From NCBI GenBank assembly GCA_030533445.1, contig CM060080.1:18739377-18803376 (forward strand): DNA of 64,000 bases, given 5' to 3'. The notes below the pieces were generated by a model, which saw only the letters and a program-made list of their open reading frames with translations, ran no database searches and had not been told where the DNA came from. Below, in pieces: positions 1 to 12,945 of the stretch. The stretch's first letter is position 1. Each line of letters opens with the position of its first letter. Source of the DNA: Cyprinodon diabolis (lineage: Eukaryota; Chordata; Actinopteri; Cyprinodontiformes; Cyprinodontidae). The position numbers and the translations under genes were made by a program.

Positions 1-3000
1 GGGTGTTGTGCTGGGTACCCAGGTGGTGCCTAAGGAGAGTACGGCACGTCTGCGTGCCTTTTTTTCTCCGCTCGACATGGCTTATGTGCTGCTTGGCAGG
101 AGGACACTGTGAACTCGGAGCTGAGAACAATTAGATGCTGTTCAACCATGGCTGGATTTGCATGAGCAGCGGTACCCACTGTACTCAGTGCTAATAGTGA
201 CAGAGAAGACACACACACAGAAAAAAGAAATCACAGGGACTAAAACACAAGGGTTGAAAATTCTGCTGAGTGATTTTAATATAAGGAAAATCAGGGTAAT
301 TCTTAAGAAAATAATTTATGTAAAAAAAGCCTTGTTTTAATTTTTGAAATGATAGCATCTAACAAAAATGATTTAAAACTTTTGCCAAATTAATGTTCTT
401 CTGCTGTGCACTCATGGTATGAACTGAAAATGGCCCTGCAGTCAGGTGCCTCTCAGACATACTGGGAACCTTGTGGTCATTAAGTCAATAGAAAATATTT
501 TTTTAAACAAATACAAGACCTTCTGAAGAGCTGGAACTTCTAAACTGGATGAACACCAGGGAAATTACCCCCAAATAAAGCAGGAAATCTACAATGAAAG
601 TGCTAAAAAAAAAAATGAAGGATATTTGGTCGGTTTAGATCTTTAAAATAAACCGATGAATGGGAGCAAATTTGGAAAGACAGGTGTTGAACATTTCCCT
701 GAAATGAACCGAAACTGATAAAATTAGCTTATTTTTTCCTATACAGCTCATGCAAACTAATAATCATTATAAGCTAAAGGGACAGATCATTTTAATCACA
801 ACCTCTAACATCCAACCATAGAGTAAAGAGGTTGTGTCTAACATGGAAACACAAACATATTATGTCTAAACTCATAAAAAAAGGCTTAAGTTAGATATCC
901 GCTTGTTACATTTCCTGATTTTTGTCCTCTATTTGATCATATCTTCCTCACAGTTTCTGCATATCTGCAAAGCTTGATATGCATAATGCAAATACAGACG
1001 TTTCTAGTTTGTTATCAGATAAATAGCTGGGGGAGTAAAGCTGCATGAAATCAAAATTTCTTCCTTGTTGCTCTGACCTGAGGTCCAAACATTGGACCGA
1101 TCTTTCCTGCCTGTGTATCTTCCTCATTTATTCAAACACTGATAACCTTGCACTTTATTTGTTGTTTGTTATTCACTTGAACTGAATTGCAATAAGCAAT
1201 TAATGAGCAGATAGTTTCAATCTATTTATAGATTTCCAGAGTTTTTATTTTGAAATGCTTTGTGTTTAAAAGAATCTTCAAGGGTAAATGCAGTTTTGTA
1301 CAAAAAAGTGCTTTGACCAGTTAATTCATTCAACAACATGTAGTAAGGAAAGGCTACAGCCATGAAGAGAAGGTCAATCAAAGTTTGGGGATTTTTAATC
1401 TAAAAAGGAATACAGTTTCAAAGAGAAGTTTAGTCTGTGCAAAAAGAAAAGCAAAATTAAAAAATATGTTAAGATATTGAAAAATATGCAAAAAAAGGAA
1501 CTACTTATTCAATATCCATAATCAAGAATTAGCTGCACTTATTTCCAGGTCAGAGAGTAAGAGTCAGCTTCTAAATATGGTCATTGTAAGACCAGGAAAT
1601 TACAATGGCTAAGCAGGAGCCCTCAAACACCTGTAGAAATGTCACAAAAATGCCACTTAAAGATTACCATTGACGTCAGGGCATCAGAATGCATAGCTGA
1701 ACATCTGTCCCACATCATTCAGTGTGTCTGCTTGAAAGTAAAGGTGCAAAGTTCCTTTAAATAACCTTGTTATAAAGAAAACCTTGCCAGCTGTTACGTG
1801 GTGAAGGGCATGTTCTGCCTGTGGATGTAGGGCAGCTGGCAGTAAGGAAAACACTGCATGAGAAATACGAAGGAATCAAGAAAGAAAGCAACAGAGTTGT
1901 ACTAGATAAAACAGGAGAGTTATCTACAGAATAAAATAACATATTTCCAAGTTGCAATCTGTTTAAATTGACTAACTTCCAAAATCCTTAATCCAATGGA
2001 AATTCCAAATGTGTGAATGGATTAAGAAAATACTGTTAATTTTAGTTCGTCATCTACCCATTAGTGGATTTTTTTTAAAAAGAGGATCGCCTATGGTTGC
2101 TTTCAACAAATTAAAAATGGCTTTCGTGCAATTTCTATGCATTGAAAGTATTCTAAAATAATTCCTACAGCACATCATCACATCCCATGCTCCCATATAC
2201 TGGTCTTTTAGCTTGACCCATAGGCTGGTCATTGAATAATCTTTCTGGTCTTCAGCTTTATGTTTTACTCAGAGCTCTTTCTGCTCATCACGGCTCTGCT
2301 TTAGAGCCGACGTTTTCAATTATATTATCGATAATAAATAAGAACTTGATGTAGAAATCTTCTTACTTACATGTTGTTTAGAGTTGTTTATTGTAGAAAA
2401 CTAAGATCAAACACTGCGCTGGCATATCTGTTTTTACCAGCACTTTATCTAATTTAAAGTAATCCTCGCCTATTTTGCATAGCAAAATGGTCGCCGGCGA
2501 TCGGGTGGGTTTTGAGAGGCTATAGTCCTTTACATCAATGAGAGTAAATAGAGCTTCATTTGGAAGAATTTTAATATAATTTTTTGTTCCTTTCTCATTT
2601 CGCACAAACACTATTAGGACCTAAGCCTCGTAGCTTTATAGACTGTAAGGATGTTAAATTGCGGGGGGGGGGGAAATCACTGGAGGGTTTTCTAAATAAC
2701 TCAATAAAAGCTACCACTGTAGCTTTTATTTATTATTTTCAGGAAAGCTGTTGTATTGTATTTACATTATGAAGCAGTTTTTTCTAAATTGTTTTTAGGG
2801 AGGTCCAATTTAATCCTTGTAATAAAGGTTCAGAATAATCTTAAAAAGCAGAATCAAAGTAAATGTAACCTGTATTCATATATCTGAAGAAATTGTATTT
2901 AAATCAAGTCTTGAAGTATCTTATTAAATTATTTTCGTTCACCCTTTTATTGTCAATCTATATTCATTACAGTGGACCTAAACTTGTTATAAAATCATAA

Positions 3001-5419
3001 CCCTGCCCAAAAACAATTTTTGAAAAATGTTAAAAAAGTGGGCAGTGCCAAGAGGCAGTCATGAGTGAAGGGGGCTTAAACTGTGATGGTCAGAACAAGG
3101 GAAAGTGAATTTGAAATGACTATATAACGCAAGTACCTAAAGTAAAAAAAAGAAATATTGTACAGGACATGATGATAACACATCATGTTTAGGTTCCCTT
3201 TGAGTTTAAATGTTGGTAAACAGGTCATATTGCCATAATTTTAGTCCATTAAATGCACTGTAGTAAAGCCCGGACAGGTTGAACTACTGTTTGCTGATGT
3301 GGATATTGTGGAACAGAGCTGCTGCAAATGCTGTTAGGTCGTCCCACCTTCCTGTCATTTTGATGGTGATTCAGTGGATGTAGTACATTTGTAGGTTTCC
3401 TTGTTAGGCATGTTAAGGTTCCTTTTTTCTGCCAGCTCTGCTTCAGAATAATTTGTAGACGATGTCTGCATACCAAAATAACTGTGGTGTTCAGACTTCA
3501 TGAACTGCAGGACGGTTATCTTATATGCTGATGCCAGATATTGTAAGAACAAGAAAACCTGACGCACACATCTGTATTGTATACATCAGCTTTCATATTC
3601 TGGTTTAAAAAGGAAAAATGAGAAGTAACTTAATTAGAATAAGGGGCTTTTGACATAGTCAAAATTGCCTGAAGGTAAACTGAATAGAAACTCATATCAT
3701 GATGTCTCTGTCCTCGCATGTATACAAATCATTATAAATATTTTATTGACAAAGGTTCAACAATATAGAAGGTTTTAATAACTGCTGCTACAGTGGTGCT
3801 TTAAAAAAAAAAGGAAGATGCTGCAGGTCCATTATTGTACGATTAGTTGCTTTTAACTCATAAAATTATTAAAGCTGGAACGTTTAAAAAAAAAATCTGT
3901 TGAGATGAGTTTTTGTTTTAGTTTCCCTTCCAGTCAGGTTTTTGTAAAACTGTAAATGTTCAAAAATCCAAATCTGAGTTCTAAAAATGGTCAAAGATCC
4001 CCCAAAACTGCTGATTTTCTTACAACATAAAGAGTTTATCAAAAAGCAAAAATAAATAACAACTTATGTCTGAAATGTTATTACTAAAAGATATTTTCTA
4101 GCTGTAAAACTTGGTCTAATTGTGCCACATTTTGACTCGAACCTGTTGGACTTTATTGCTTTTCATGACATCATGTTCCCAGCCATGGCTAATTTAATGA
4201 AAAATCTGTGTTTAAAACTACAAAAAGTACCAATTCATGAATTCATGTTAATGCTAGCAGCAAATCTGCATTTTAGTGCAACATCAGCTGCAGACGGTAA
4301 CCAGCTAACACTAGAATACAATAAAATATGATATTCTTCAACATTAATGTCACAGCAGTAAGCTTTTCAACATAAGAGGCTTTGCTGAAAATTAAATTTA
4401 TCACTTTTATGACTACAGTGTTTGAACTCTAATAAAAGTTGAGTTGATCAATATATTGTGTGAAAATTCTTACTCAAAGCTGTGGTGATACAAAAAAGCA
4501 TGAATATTTGAAATATGAAATGCAATAACACATGAAAATATCAAGGCCAAAAAAATGCACGGCCATGTAAGAACAAGTTTGTAAGCATTTTGATATCCTT
4601 GTAGGGATCTTCTGAGCTCTGCTGCCAGTTTCAAGATTTAATTTGGCTCCTGATAAGAAGCCCTTGGCTGGTTATCTTTACTTCATTACTCGTTTTTATC
4701 AGAGTTCTGGAGACTCCTGCACTGTCTGGTAAACAAGTTGTCATTTTCAAATGTAGATCTACTCACTGCAGCAACTCATACCTCTACATACTAGGCATCT
4801 ACAGTTCTCAAAATGTATACATTAATTGTTTTGTGTTGTTTTTATACAATTAGAATATGTTTGCATCTTTCAGGCTTTGCTTATAGGAACCTTAGGTCAA
4901 CCTATATATCCTTACAAATGCACAAATTACATGTTGAAATGGGGGCAGATATGTCGCTAGGTCGAGTTCATAGGAAATTGAATCAGTACTATTAATTCAA
5001 TTCTGGGAGATTTTGAGGTTGACAGAGGAGGATATTATCTCTGCCTAGACCGTCTACGCATTTCATTGCACAACAGATCATAATGAAGTTAAAAATCACA
5101 GAAAGTAGCTGTGCGATTTCCAGACATGTTTGAGAGGATTTGGGAAAGCTGCAGACATGTGAGACACATTTAGTGAATGCACACATACACACATAAAGAG
5201 AGGACAGAAAAACCTGGATATCAGGTTTACATTTTCTTTTAGATCAACTTATGTTTATGTATTTTGCAAAAAAAAACTGTCATTAAATAAATTTAATTAA
5301 AGTGAATCCCTGAAGTAAATTAGCTTTGAGTTGTTAAGTTAGTTTCCAAACTTTGCTACTGAAGTTTGGTAAAGATCAACACTTTTTAAATTGGAATCCA
5401 GGCTTTTTTTTGTACTTAC
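1..5419. other. Intergenic or intronic DNA, no gene recognised
   Basis: AT-rich sequence with frequent stops in all frames and no recognisable protein domain. It may be intron of the minus-strand gene whose exon lies at 5420-5789, because that exon's donor points into this region, but no following exon could be recognised. A run of 11 G sits near 2662-2672 and a full CRE palindrome (TGACGTCA) at 1671-1678. Confidence 0.5.
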
Positions 5420-5789
5420 TCATGGTGCAATTGGTGGTGAAGTGAGGTTCAATGGTAGCAGTGTCATCATGAGGGATTCGCTGATCGTAGCTGGTTGAGA
5501 TCCGAAAAGGTGATCCCCCACTCGTTCCCATGGTGAGGTGGACCACTGCCCAGCTGCCGAGAAGAGAAAGTAGGAGTAGGGTCAGTGCAATGAGCAGACA
5601 CCAGGGCTGACAGAAACAGCGACAGCATCGTGGAGCATTCGGTGTTAGCATGGTCTGGGTCGGCTCAGTGGGAGCTCCTGGAGTCAGCGAGGCAGGACTG
5701 TCCAGAGCTTCCCTGGAAGCCATCACAGGAATGTCATGATCCCCTTCCAATTTTGGAGGGTCCCCTTCTTCCTTTGTCTGCTGATGCAT
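5420..5789 (-). CDS. N-terminal coding exon of a type II single-pass membrane protein
   Basis: Seen: an ATG at 5789-5787 opens a 123-codon frame, with an in-frame TGA upstream inside the same putative exon. The frame ends after one base of codon 124 at a consensus donor (A|GTAAGT, 5420/5419). A plausible acceptor (TTTTCAATTCCAG) places the exon start near 5846, leaving a short 5' UTR. The product has an acidic, Pro/Thr-rich cytoplasmic part of about 50 residues, a Cys cluster (RCCRCFCQPWC), then a hydrophobic helix (LLIALTLLLLSLLGSWAVV) at about residues 65-84, and a Ser/Thr-rich ectodomain stub with an N-C-T glycosylation site just before the donor. There is no signal peptide, so the topology is probably type II, with the cysteines as possible palmitoylation sites. 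Inference: this layout fits mosaic type II proteins such as corin or MFRP, but no diagnostic domain lies in this exon, so no gene is assigned. The frame beyond the donor is intron read-through. Confidence 0.6.
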
Positions 5790-5846
5790 AGCCCACCTCA
5801 AAAGAAGGCTTTTAAGATAATCCAGCTTTCAGGTAACGATATGTGC

Positions 5847-7510
5847 CTGGAATTGAAAAGGTAAAATGTCGGCAGGTGTGCAGCCAGGAATCAACACCAA
5901 GACTCTAAAGTTTCTAGTGTGCTAGAGAGCCGCAGTCCTGCACTGAATGCCGTCCTCCCTCACCAGCACCAGGCTTTGTGCACTTCTACTGCCTCTAATT
6001 TTATTAAGCAAATTGCGTTGATTTTTCCCTGCCTCCGAACTCATCAACAATCCCTCTCTCACTCTCTTCCTTCCTGTTTTTCTCCTCCCCCCATCTGCTT
6101 TCACTTCAAGTTTTATTTGTGTTTCAGGACACTTTAACTGGGTCAAAAATGGGGATGGTGGCAAACACAAGATAAAATTATTTCTTATGATAATTTTGAA
6201 AAAAAAAAGTTAAGTCAAAAACAACCACTTGAATTTATTTTATGATTTCCATCTATGTAAAATGTAAGCAATGTAACAATATATTCGCAGTGATGTTGCT
6301 GTGCCATTTTTATTTTCTGTATTTTGGAATTAGTTGGGATTACCTGCACGTAATTGTGCTTTCGAAAATTACTAAAGGCAGAAAAAAAAAAACAAACGAA
6401 GAGGGAATTAATTCTGAAACACTCGTGCGTTAACCTGCCAAATATGCAAAAACAGTAATACAGTAGTAATAAAAAACTAAACCTCCTTTGAAATGAGAGG
6501 TTTCTGTATAAGAAGAATCTGATGACATTTTATCAGAGAAAACCAAGGTAGAGAGATCAAACACAGCCATCAGCACAAGTATACTAGCTGTTAAGCACAG
6601 TGGTGGAGGAGTAATGATCTGGATTCGTTTATCTGAACACTTCGCTCTTTGGCAGGTAAAACTAGTTTCAAGAGAGTACAGATCTCTTCCATCCGGCATT
6701 ACTTCTCTCAACGGTGACCATTGAATCTTGGAACATCAGTGTTATCGTATTTATAAAAAAGTAAATATTTATCTTTAGAGACCAGATTTATTTTTATAAG
6801 TGATACAAAACAACAAAGGGAATAGATATGATAGTGTTTCCCTTTTTTAAGGGACTTAAACAAGCTTCAAAATGCTTCGTACTATTACAATGGGAGAATT
6901 TAACATGACCCAACATTTCAATTATGAGGAGCGTGCTGGGAAATAGGAACCTGCGTGCGTTTGTTGTGGAGCTTATTTTATGCTTTGTTAGTCTAGCAAA
7001 TAGGAATGCACACTCATATACAAACGGGCTGTGATTTTTTTGTTTCTTATTTCCCAAACGTCTAAGCTTCAAATCAACATTTCTACCTTCTCCATATTCT
7101 TCCAAGCTGCTCTCACCTCTGCCTTGTTTTGCTTTTCCTCACTTTTATCCTAGCTTAGAGCAGAGGGAGGATTCTCACCAGAGAGGGAACGATGCTGCAG
7201 CACCCAAATGCTTTTATAGTAAGTGAAGCCCCTCTGCAGTTTTGGACCCACTCCCTGATATACCCCATAATAGGAAGCAAATTAAACCAAGACTAGAATG
7301 AGTGCTGATACAGTCTCTGTAATAACTTTAAGAGTAATAAATCTTGCACATGCTGTTATTGAAACCACAATCAGTTAAGCCCCAGGTCAAACTGTAGAAA
7401 AAAAGCTCTTCCTGAGTTAAACTATTGCATTGAGGTAAAAAAAAAAGATATACGAGTAAGTTTATAAGAAATATAAAACAAAGAGGGAGACAAAATGAAG
7501 ATATGATTAA
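5847..7510. other. Non-coding stretch, mostly unique
   Basis: Probable intron or upstream region of the minus-strand gene at 5.4-5.8 kb. It holds a pyrimidine-rich block near 6050-6100 and a degenerate Tc1 remnant (own entry). No conserved open frame was recognised. Confidence 0.4.
6586..6710 (+). pseudogene. Degenerate Tc1/mariner transposase remnant
   Basis: The forward frame reads A-V-K-H-S-G-G-G-V-M-I-W, which matches the conserved K-H-G-G-G-x-V-M-V-W segment between the first and second catalytic aspartates of Tc1-like transposases. Similarity fades after about 15 codons, and neither inverted repeats nor catalytic residues are seen. It is an old fragment unrelated in detail to the better preserved element at 56.8 kb. 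Confidence 0.4.
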
Positions 7511-8037
7511 TTTAAAGCTACAGTGTGTAACTTTTAGCGACATCAGCGGTCAGACTGCAGACTGCAGACTGCAGCAACATGAACATCTCCCCCCCACCGC
7601 TTCTCCCCCCCAACAGTACGGCGAGCGTTACGGGACAAAATGTCTTCCACGACGTCCGCATCACCTACCTTCTCAAGTGATGAGGTTTGTTTACATAGAT
7701 AATTTTACAGATAGTATTTCATTAGTCTGTGTAGGGTATAGATTTCATGTAGACTTAAGATAATAAATATACCCGTTATTTTTTCTACATCGTTGTGACG
7801 TTTTGGCGATCTCGCAATCGCTGGTTTGTTGGCTCTGCGCTGCCGTAGCGCAAAGATGTCTGCCTCTATGGCTGCGAGACCCGCTCCTATGTAATTATAA
7901 ATAACGAATTCTAAGGCAACGCAAATATTAAGGTTAAGAGGCTGAGCTCGTAGATGATGATAAATAACATAGTTATGTATAATATATTACATTTCTGACT
8001 GTATATCCCTGTAATTATTACACACTGTAGCTTTAAA
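7511..8037. mobile_element. Non-autonomous DNA transposon (MITE), 527 bp
   Basis: The two ends are perfect 20-bp inverted repeats: TTTAAAGCTACAGTGTGTAA at 7511-7530 and its reverse complement at 8018-8037. There is no transposase frame inside. The interior has a GC-richer block (about 7780-7890) and a triple GACTGCA tandem near 7554-7574. The outermost TTTAAA is itself palindromic, so the true tip and target duplication are ambiguous (TA or TTTAAA both possible). The superfamily is not assigned. Confidence 0.75.
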
Positions 8038-9849
8038 ATCAACAGCAATTAGAAATTTAACCTCAGTCTAATAAATCCGCTCCAGTCCTGGGATTTTACA
8101 TTATTGTAATGGCTTTTAATGCTTATATTTCTTCAGGAATTTACAGCACTGATTAGCAGAGTTGACAAAGAGCATATTTAAACATTTTTAACATCAAAGT
8201 ATTAATTAGACCAGTGAAGCAAGACATGATAGCCTTAAATCTATACAAATGAATAAAAAAAGGAATGTTAAAGGAGGATGTTAGTATTTCTCATTATGTT
8301 CTTACTGTTTACTCATAGGGCTTGTTGCCTATTCATCTAACCTTTTGTTTTAGATGCTATTTCGGTTTATTCCAGGATTTTAAAGAAAATAAAATTTTAT
8401 GAAAAAAAAAAAAAAAAAAACAGCACTGGCCACCAATCTTTTTCTTCTTTTCTTTGCCCATTTGACAGATTTAATTTGATAATGCTTTTTATTTCTGCTC
8501 CCTCAGTACTCAGCTCTGGCTAATGTCTGGCATTTCATTTTCATTTGCTGTGTTTTCTTGTTAGTGAGGATGTGGGATGCTTGTGTCCTAACCACATTAA
8601 AGCTTATTTGTCTTGTGTGTTCTGGTTTATATTAGCTGAAGGCCCCATTTGTAAGGACAAACAGCACATATGAGAAAGAGAGGAAAAAAAAGTATTCTCC
8701 AAGGTTAGAAGAGAGCTTGACAGAAATGTTGGATGAAAGTCACATAAAAAGGAATTTAGAAAGTTGTTAGATATTAGCCACTTAGTCCTTCAAAACAATT
8801 ACATTTTTTAAATAATAATTACAATCAGATATTATTAAAGTAAGATACTGGTATAATCAGTAATTATTTGCTGTAAGTGATGTGCAATAAAGAAAAATAT
8901 GTTTTTTTTTTAAGTTGTGTGTGGAAATAATGTAGGAACTTAGTAAAAGTCAAACATTTGTGGCAAAAACATTCTTGTTTCAGCTTCAGATTTGATGTTT
9001 CAGTGAGAAAGCTAATACTGATGCTAAGTTTAGTGAAATGCAGAGACTTGTTTATTAACCCAAAAAAGTAATAGCTGATGATCCACACATTTTAGCGTAG
9101 TTGTCTGAGAAGAGGCTTGTATACAGTCTTATTAGAGCAATTTTAAGAAGCCAATTTTTGCAGTAAAACTCAATATTTTAACTAATTTAACACCAGAGCT
9201 AATGTGAAATATTCAAGGGGAGCTTCTTAACCCTGAAGCAGTAGCTTCTGGTGAACAGCACATCTTAGCTGAGTTTGCCATCTTAGAAATGAAAGACGTA
9301 ATATAATTTTATTTTTATTTTTAAGTTTAATCACCTAGATGTTCATTTATTTTTTTTGTTTATCATAGGAAAGCAAATCAAATGATGAGAGAAATAGTAA
9401 AGATGGTTATTAGTAATGTTTCCACTGCTAAAGAGAACTGAACAAGGTTTCCGTCATCGATCATCTGAAACCATGAAATATGTTTGCGTGCACCGATGGC
9501 TGACATCTCTGGTTGTACGTTTTTTAATGTATAACCTGAAATAGGATTGGAGATTGAGAAGTTCTGACGGCAATATTGTGTCTTTTTTCTAAAACAAATC
9601 CGTAGAAAATCAGTGAGTAATTTGATTACTAACATTGATATTGTGTGTCGTCTTCAAGGTTTTTACCTGTTTATGACTGAGCTGTTTAAACCAATGCTGT
9701 ATAAAACGAAAGTGAAAACTTAACTAACTCTTTCCAGTCCTTTAAGATATTTCATAAATAAGAAGAATAAATAAATGTACTTAAAGAGATATTATATAAC
9801 TTTTCACTGAAAAATATGTTTAAAATGTCTTTTTTATTTTACCTTTAAT
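8038..9849. other. AT-rich non-coding stretch
   Basis: No gene, RNA or intact repeat recognised. It contains an 18-20 base A run near 8402-8420. The open frames here are short, low-complexity and unsupported. Confidence 0.4.
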
Positions 9850-10135
9850 GACTGAAACATGGTTCGATGAGCAGACTGCCACCTCAGTAATTCAGCGCTG
9901 CTAGATTATAAGCCTGTAGCCTATTTTCCTTGATTTACTTCCGGTCATAAGTTCTAGCACTGTTCGACAGATATGACGTCAATCGGTCAATGAAACATAA
10001 AAAGGCAGAACACAACATTGAAGCGACATTCAAACACTTTGATATGACCTGCAGACCTACATACAGAGAAATAACACTGCGGAGTGATTGCAGAACATGT
10101 CAATCATTTTAAGATGCACCAGTTGAAGAACCTGG
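9850..10135. repeat. Dispersed repeat, long copy
   Basis: The segment from about 9990 to 10135 matches 14504-14650 with scattered substitutions (shared blocks include GAAACATAAA, GGCAGAACA, ATATGACCT, CATTTTAAGATGCA and GAAGAACCTG). Upstream, 9850-9880 matches 14449-14475, so the second copy lacks about 100 bp in between. No terminal repeats or coding frame define the class. It contains a full CRE palindrome at 9974-9981. Confidence 0.6.
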
Positions 10136-10659
10136 ATATAATACTATAGTCAGATATTAAGAATATTACACATGCACACACACACAATATCTGATGATGT
10201 GCCAAAAGTTTAAAATTGATGATGTACATGTAATTTATATGTATTGATTGCATTGTTATGTTAATTACATCACACTACAGGCATTTTTATGGCGCAACTC
10301 CGAATTGGGGATGTAAAAAAAAATGTTTACTTTAAATACATTTCGGTTTTTCAGTGTTATGCAGAAACAAGTACCAACTTTGGGGCATTTTTATATTTAT
10401 GCCTTTCATGTAGAAGATTCGTCCATGACTCAGAAATATCACCAGTGTATGAAATAAATTTGCAATCTAGAACCCCTGTAACATAAAGAAACAATGTGTT
10501 GTTTTTCTAGTAGAACTAAAACTGTTAAACTTCAGAGTATGATGTATGAACACAAACAAAATCATGAAAAGATCCCACTGTACAGTACAGTATTATATTC
10601 ATTTTTTAAAACTATGTCACTTATCTGTTATTTTTATACACTTTTAAGGTCCACATTTG

Positions 10660-10733
10660 TGTGACGACTTTTGCTATAATCTTTTGCTGCTGTAACACCC
10701 CAATGTCCCCAGTGTGGGACAATAAAGGGATTT
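10660..10733 (+). mobile_element. 3' tail of an L2/CR1-type LINE, 5'-truncated
   Basis: The stretch TTTTGCTGCTGTAACACCCC, then GTGTGGGACAATAAAGG, is the conserved 3' end typical of teleost L2-like LINEs. It runs directly into a pentanucleotide array, which fits the microsatellite-like 3' termini of such elements. Only the tail is present. Confidence 0.65.
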
Positions 10734-10850
10734 TCTATTCTATTCTATTCTATTCTATTCTATTCTATTCTATTCTATTCAATTCAATTCAATTCAATTC
10801 AATTCAATTCTATTCTATTCTATTCTATTCTATTCTATTCTATTCTATTC
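10734..10850. repeat. Pentanucleotide microsatellite (TTCTA)n with central (TTCAA)n
   Basis: About 23 units of ATTCT/TTCTA, with a central block of about six TTCAA variant units flanked by the major unit on both sides. It begins at the 3' end of an L2-type tail and was probably seeded by it. The open frame across it (repeated F-Y-S-I-L) is a repeat artefact. Confidence 0.95.
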
Positions 10851-12945
10851 CTGTTTCAAAGTCCAAAGACCTGAAAATACTGACTATATTCATTATTTAC
10901 TTATGCACACATATGTGTGGAAAGATAAGAATAAAAACTGTCTAGGTTTTTTGTGTTTTGTAAAGTAGAACTAACACTTCGAACAATAAATAACAAAAGG
11001 CTGAGCAGCAGGATTATAGAAAAACAAACACAAAAACAGCAAGTACAGCATAATACAAGTAGAAGGTTAATGTTGTACCAGCTATAAGATTCTTTTTTAA
11101 TGCTCATAACTGCATTTCACTCAACACATTTCTCATATACATTTGGAAAAAGCCCATAAATCTCACTAATGTATTCCTTTCAGGGATGTTGACTTTCTGA
11201 TGGCAAACAAGGTTGATCTTGCTCTTGAAAATTTGATTTAACAAGGAATTTTCTATTAAACCCTTCATAATAACCCAACCTTTGTTGAGCAAATGCTAGC
11301 AAACATCAACCTTTGAAGAACTAGGTCTGAGGCATTGGTTTCCAATCTGTCTGTGTGATATAATCTGTCTGTAATCTGTGTGGATCTGCTCCAATATCCC
11401 CTCCCAGTAAGACATGTGAAAAACTGCTCCTTAACAACGACCGGTACCTGATGTCTGAACAGCCTTAACAAACTCCTTTTGATGGAAAGAACCAGAGATT
11501 CTGCTCTAACTTCCTCCTGAAAACAAATCTTTTATTTTGTCTCTAACGGTCATTTAAAGCAGCTTATAGTTGGAGTCTTAATCTTTCAGTCAATACCCAC
11601 AGCCCATGAAGGTTGGGATTTTTAACCAAGCTGAGAAAATTTATAGTTTCACCTTTCGCCTCAGTAGGGACAGTGTCCACAAAGCTGCTGTCGTTTCCAT
11701 AATATGACCATTAGTTTTGCTTTGGTTCTTCCCTCACTAACCTACAAGACCAATAGACTTAAGGTAGTCATGATTTTATTAAGGGGGTAATCCATTTTTT
11801 TCTGCCTCAACATCCCGGACCCAGAGTTACACCAGTACAGCTAATATATAACTACATACTTCAGACCTCCTTCTGATTTAGAAGTAAGAGCGATTAAAGC
11901 CATTGGTATATACCATGCAATTCCTTGGAGAAAAAGTTTAAGGATTTAATAAAAGGAGGAGCCATTCTTGTGGTGCAAATACCTCTCTCCTTTTAGGCCT
12001 GAGAGTACCTTCACCTAAGATTCCCTTTTGTATAGAGATAATTTGGATTTATAATTTTTGTCATTTGTAAAATGTTGTGCATAACTCTAAGTACCTATAA
12101 TGTATTTCTACAATAATTATGAATAAAAAATAAATATAAACACAAATATGATAGTTACAAATTCAAAAAGGTTCCTATGCATACAAACTATCCAATTTAT
12201 GCACATACACCACATAAAACATTAGGACAAAATGACAGCTACACACAAATCAAATTATGACTGCCCAAAGTTTTTTTTAAAACATTTTTCATGCTTTCAG
12301 AGAGCTCCCAGATTCGGGTATACATGATGCGTTTAAATGCTGGTGAATAGGTGGTTCATCTGAGGTTTGTTGAGTCAACCTTTTTTAGATAATTTTTTAA
12401 TGAAAAATTAGATATCCTTGGAAGCCCTTAGTTATAAGACATACACTTACATTTACCTTTTGCTATTCTATGGTTGTTTATATTTTTGGACCACATTTGA
12501 AAGCCAAATCCAATTGAGACAGAAGAGCTACATCTACTGCATGTTAAGAACCTATTTATCTTATAATAGTTTCAGTGCTCCAGAAAGGCTTTTGAAATGA
12601 AATTATTTCCATTCGTTGCTGTCTTTAAAGGTTTCCCTGTTTGTTTTTATGGCAGATTGTGAGCAGCTCAGATATTTGTGACATCTTGGAATAAACTCAT
12701 TGGCCACTATTAGCTGTTTAACATGTAATAGAAAAAAACAACCTCTTCAAGAGAAAGGTGAAGGATTCAAATCTGAACACTGTGTTTGAAAAAGAATGGT
12801 TTAGAAAATGAGCTGAGGCCAACCTACAGATTCACAATGAAAAAAAAATATTTCAATGCATGGAACAAATATTGCATTGGAAGCCTATGGCTGAGAAAAA
12901 GTGTTCCGTAAATGCTGTTTTTCAGGCATTTTAGACCAGCTGGGA
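10851..12945. other. Non-coding stretch
   Basis: No recognisable gene or repeat family. The open frames here lack domain features. Base composition resembles the surrounding intergenic DNA. Confidence 0.4.

Noticed and set aside
30..218. Minus-strand 62-codon frame, plus an alternative minus-strand ATG frame near 78 running off the window edge
   Set aside because: No recognisable domain, no clear splice signals, and an in-frame stop just upstream of the alternative ATG. It cannot be told from chance.
5922..6170. 82-codon minus-strand frame just upstream of the membrane-protein exon, considered as its 5' extension
   Set aside because: Separated from it by an in-frame stop and a likely splice acceptor near 5847, and has no recognisable content.
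10661..10945. 94-codon plus-strand frame with repeated F-Y-S-I-L
   Set aside because: Translation of the TTCTA microsatellite.
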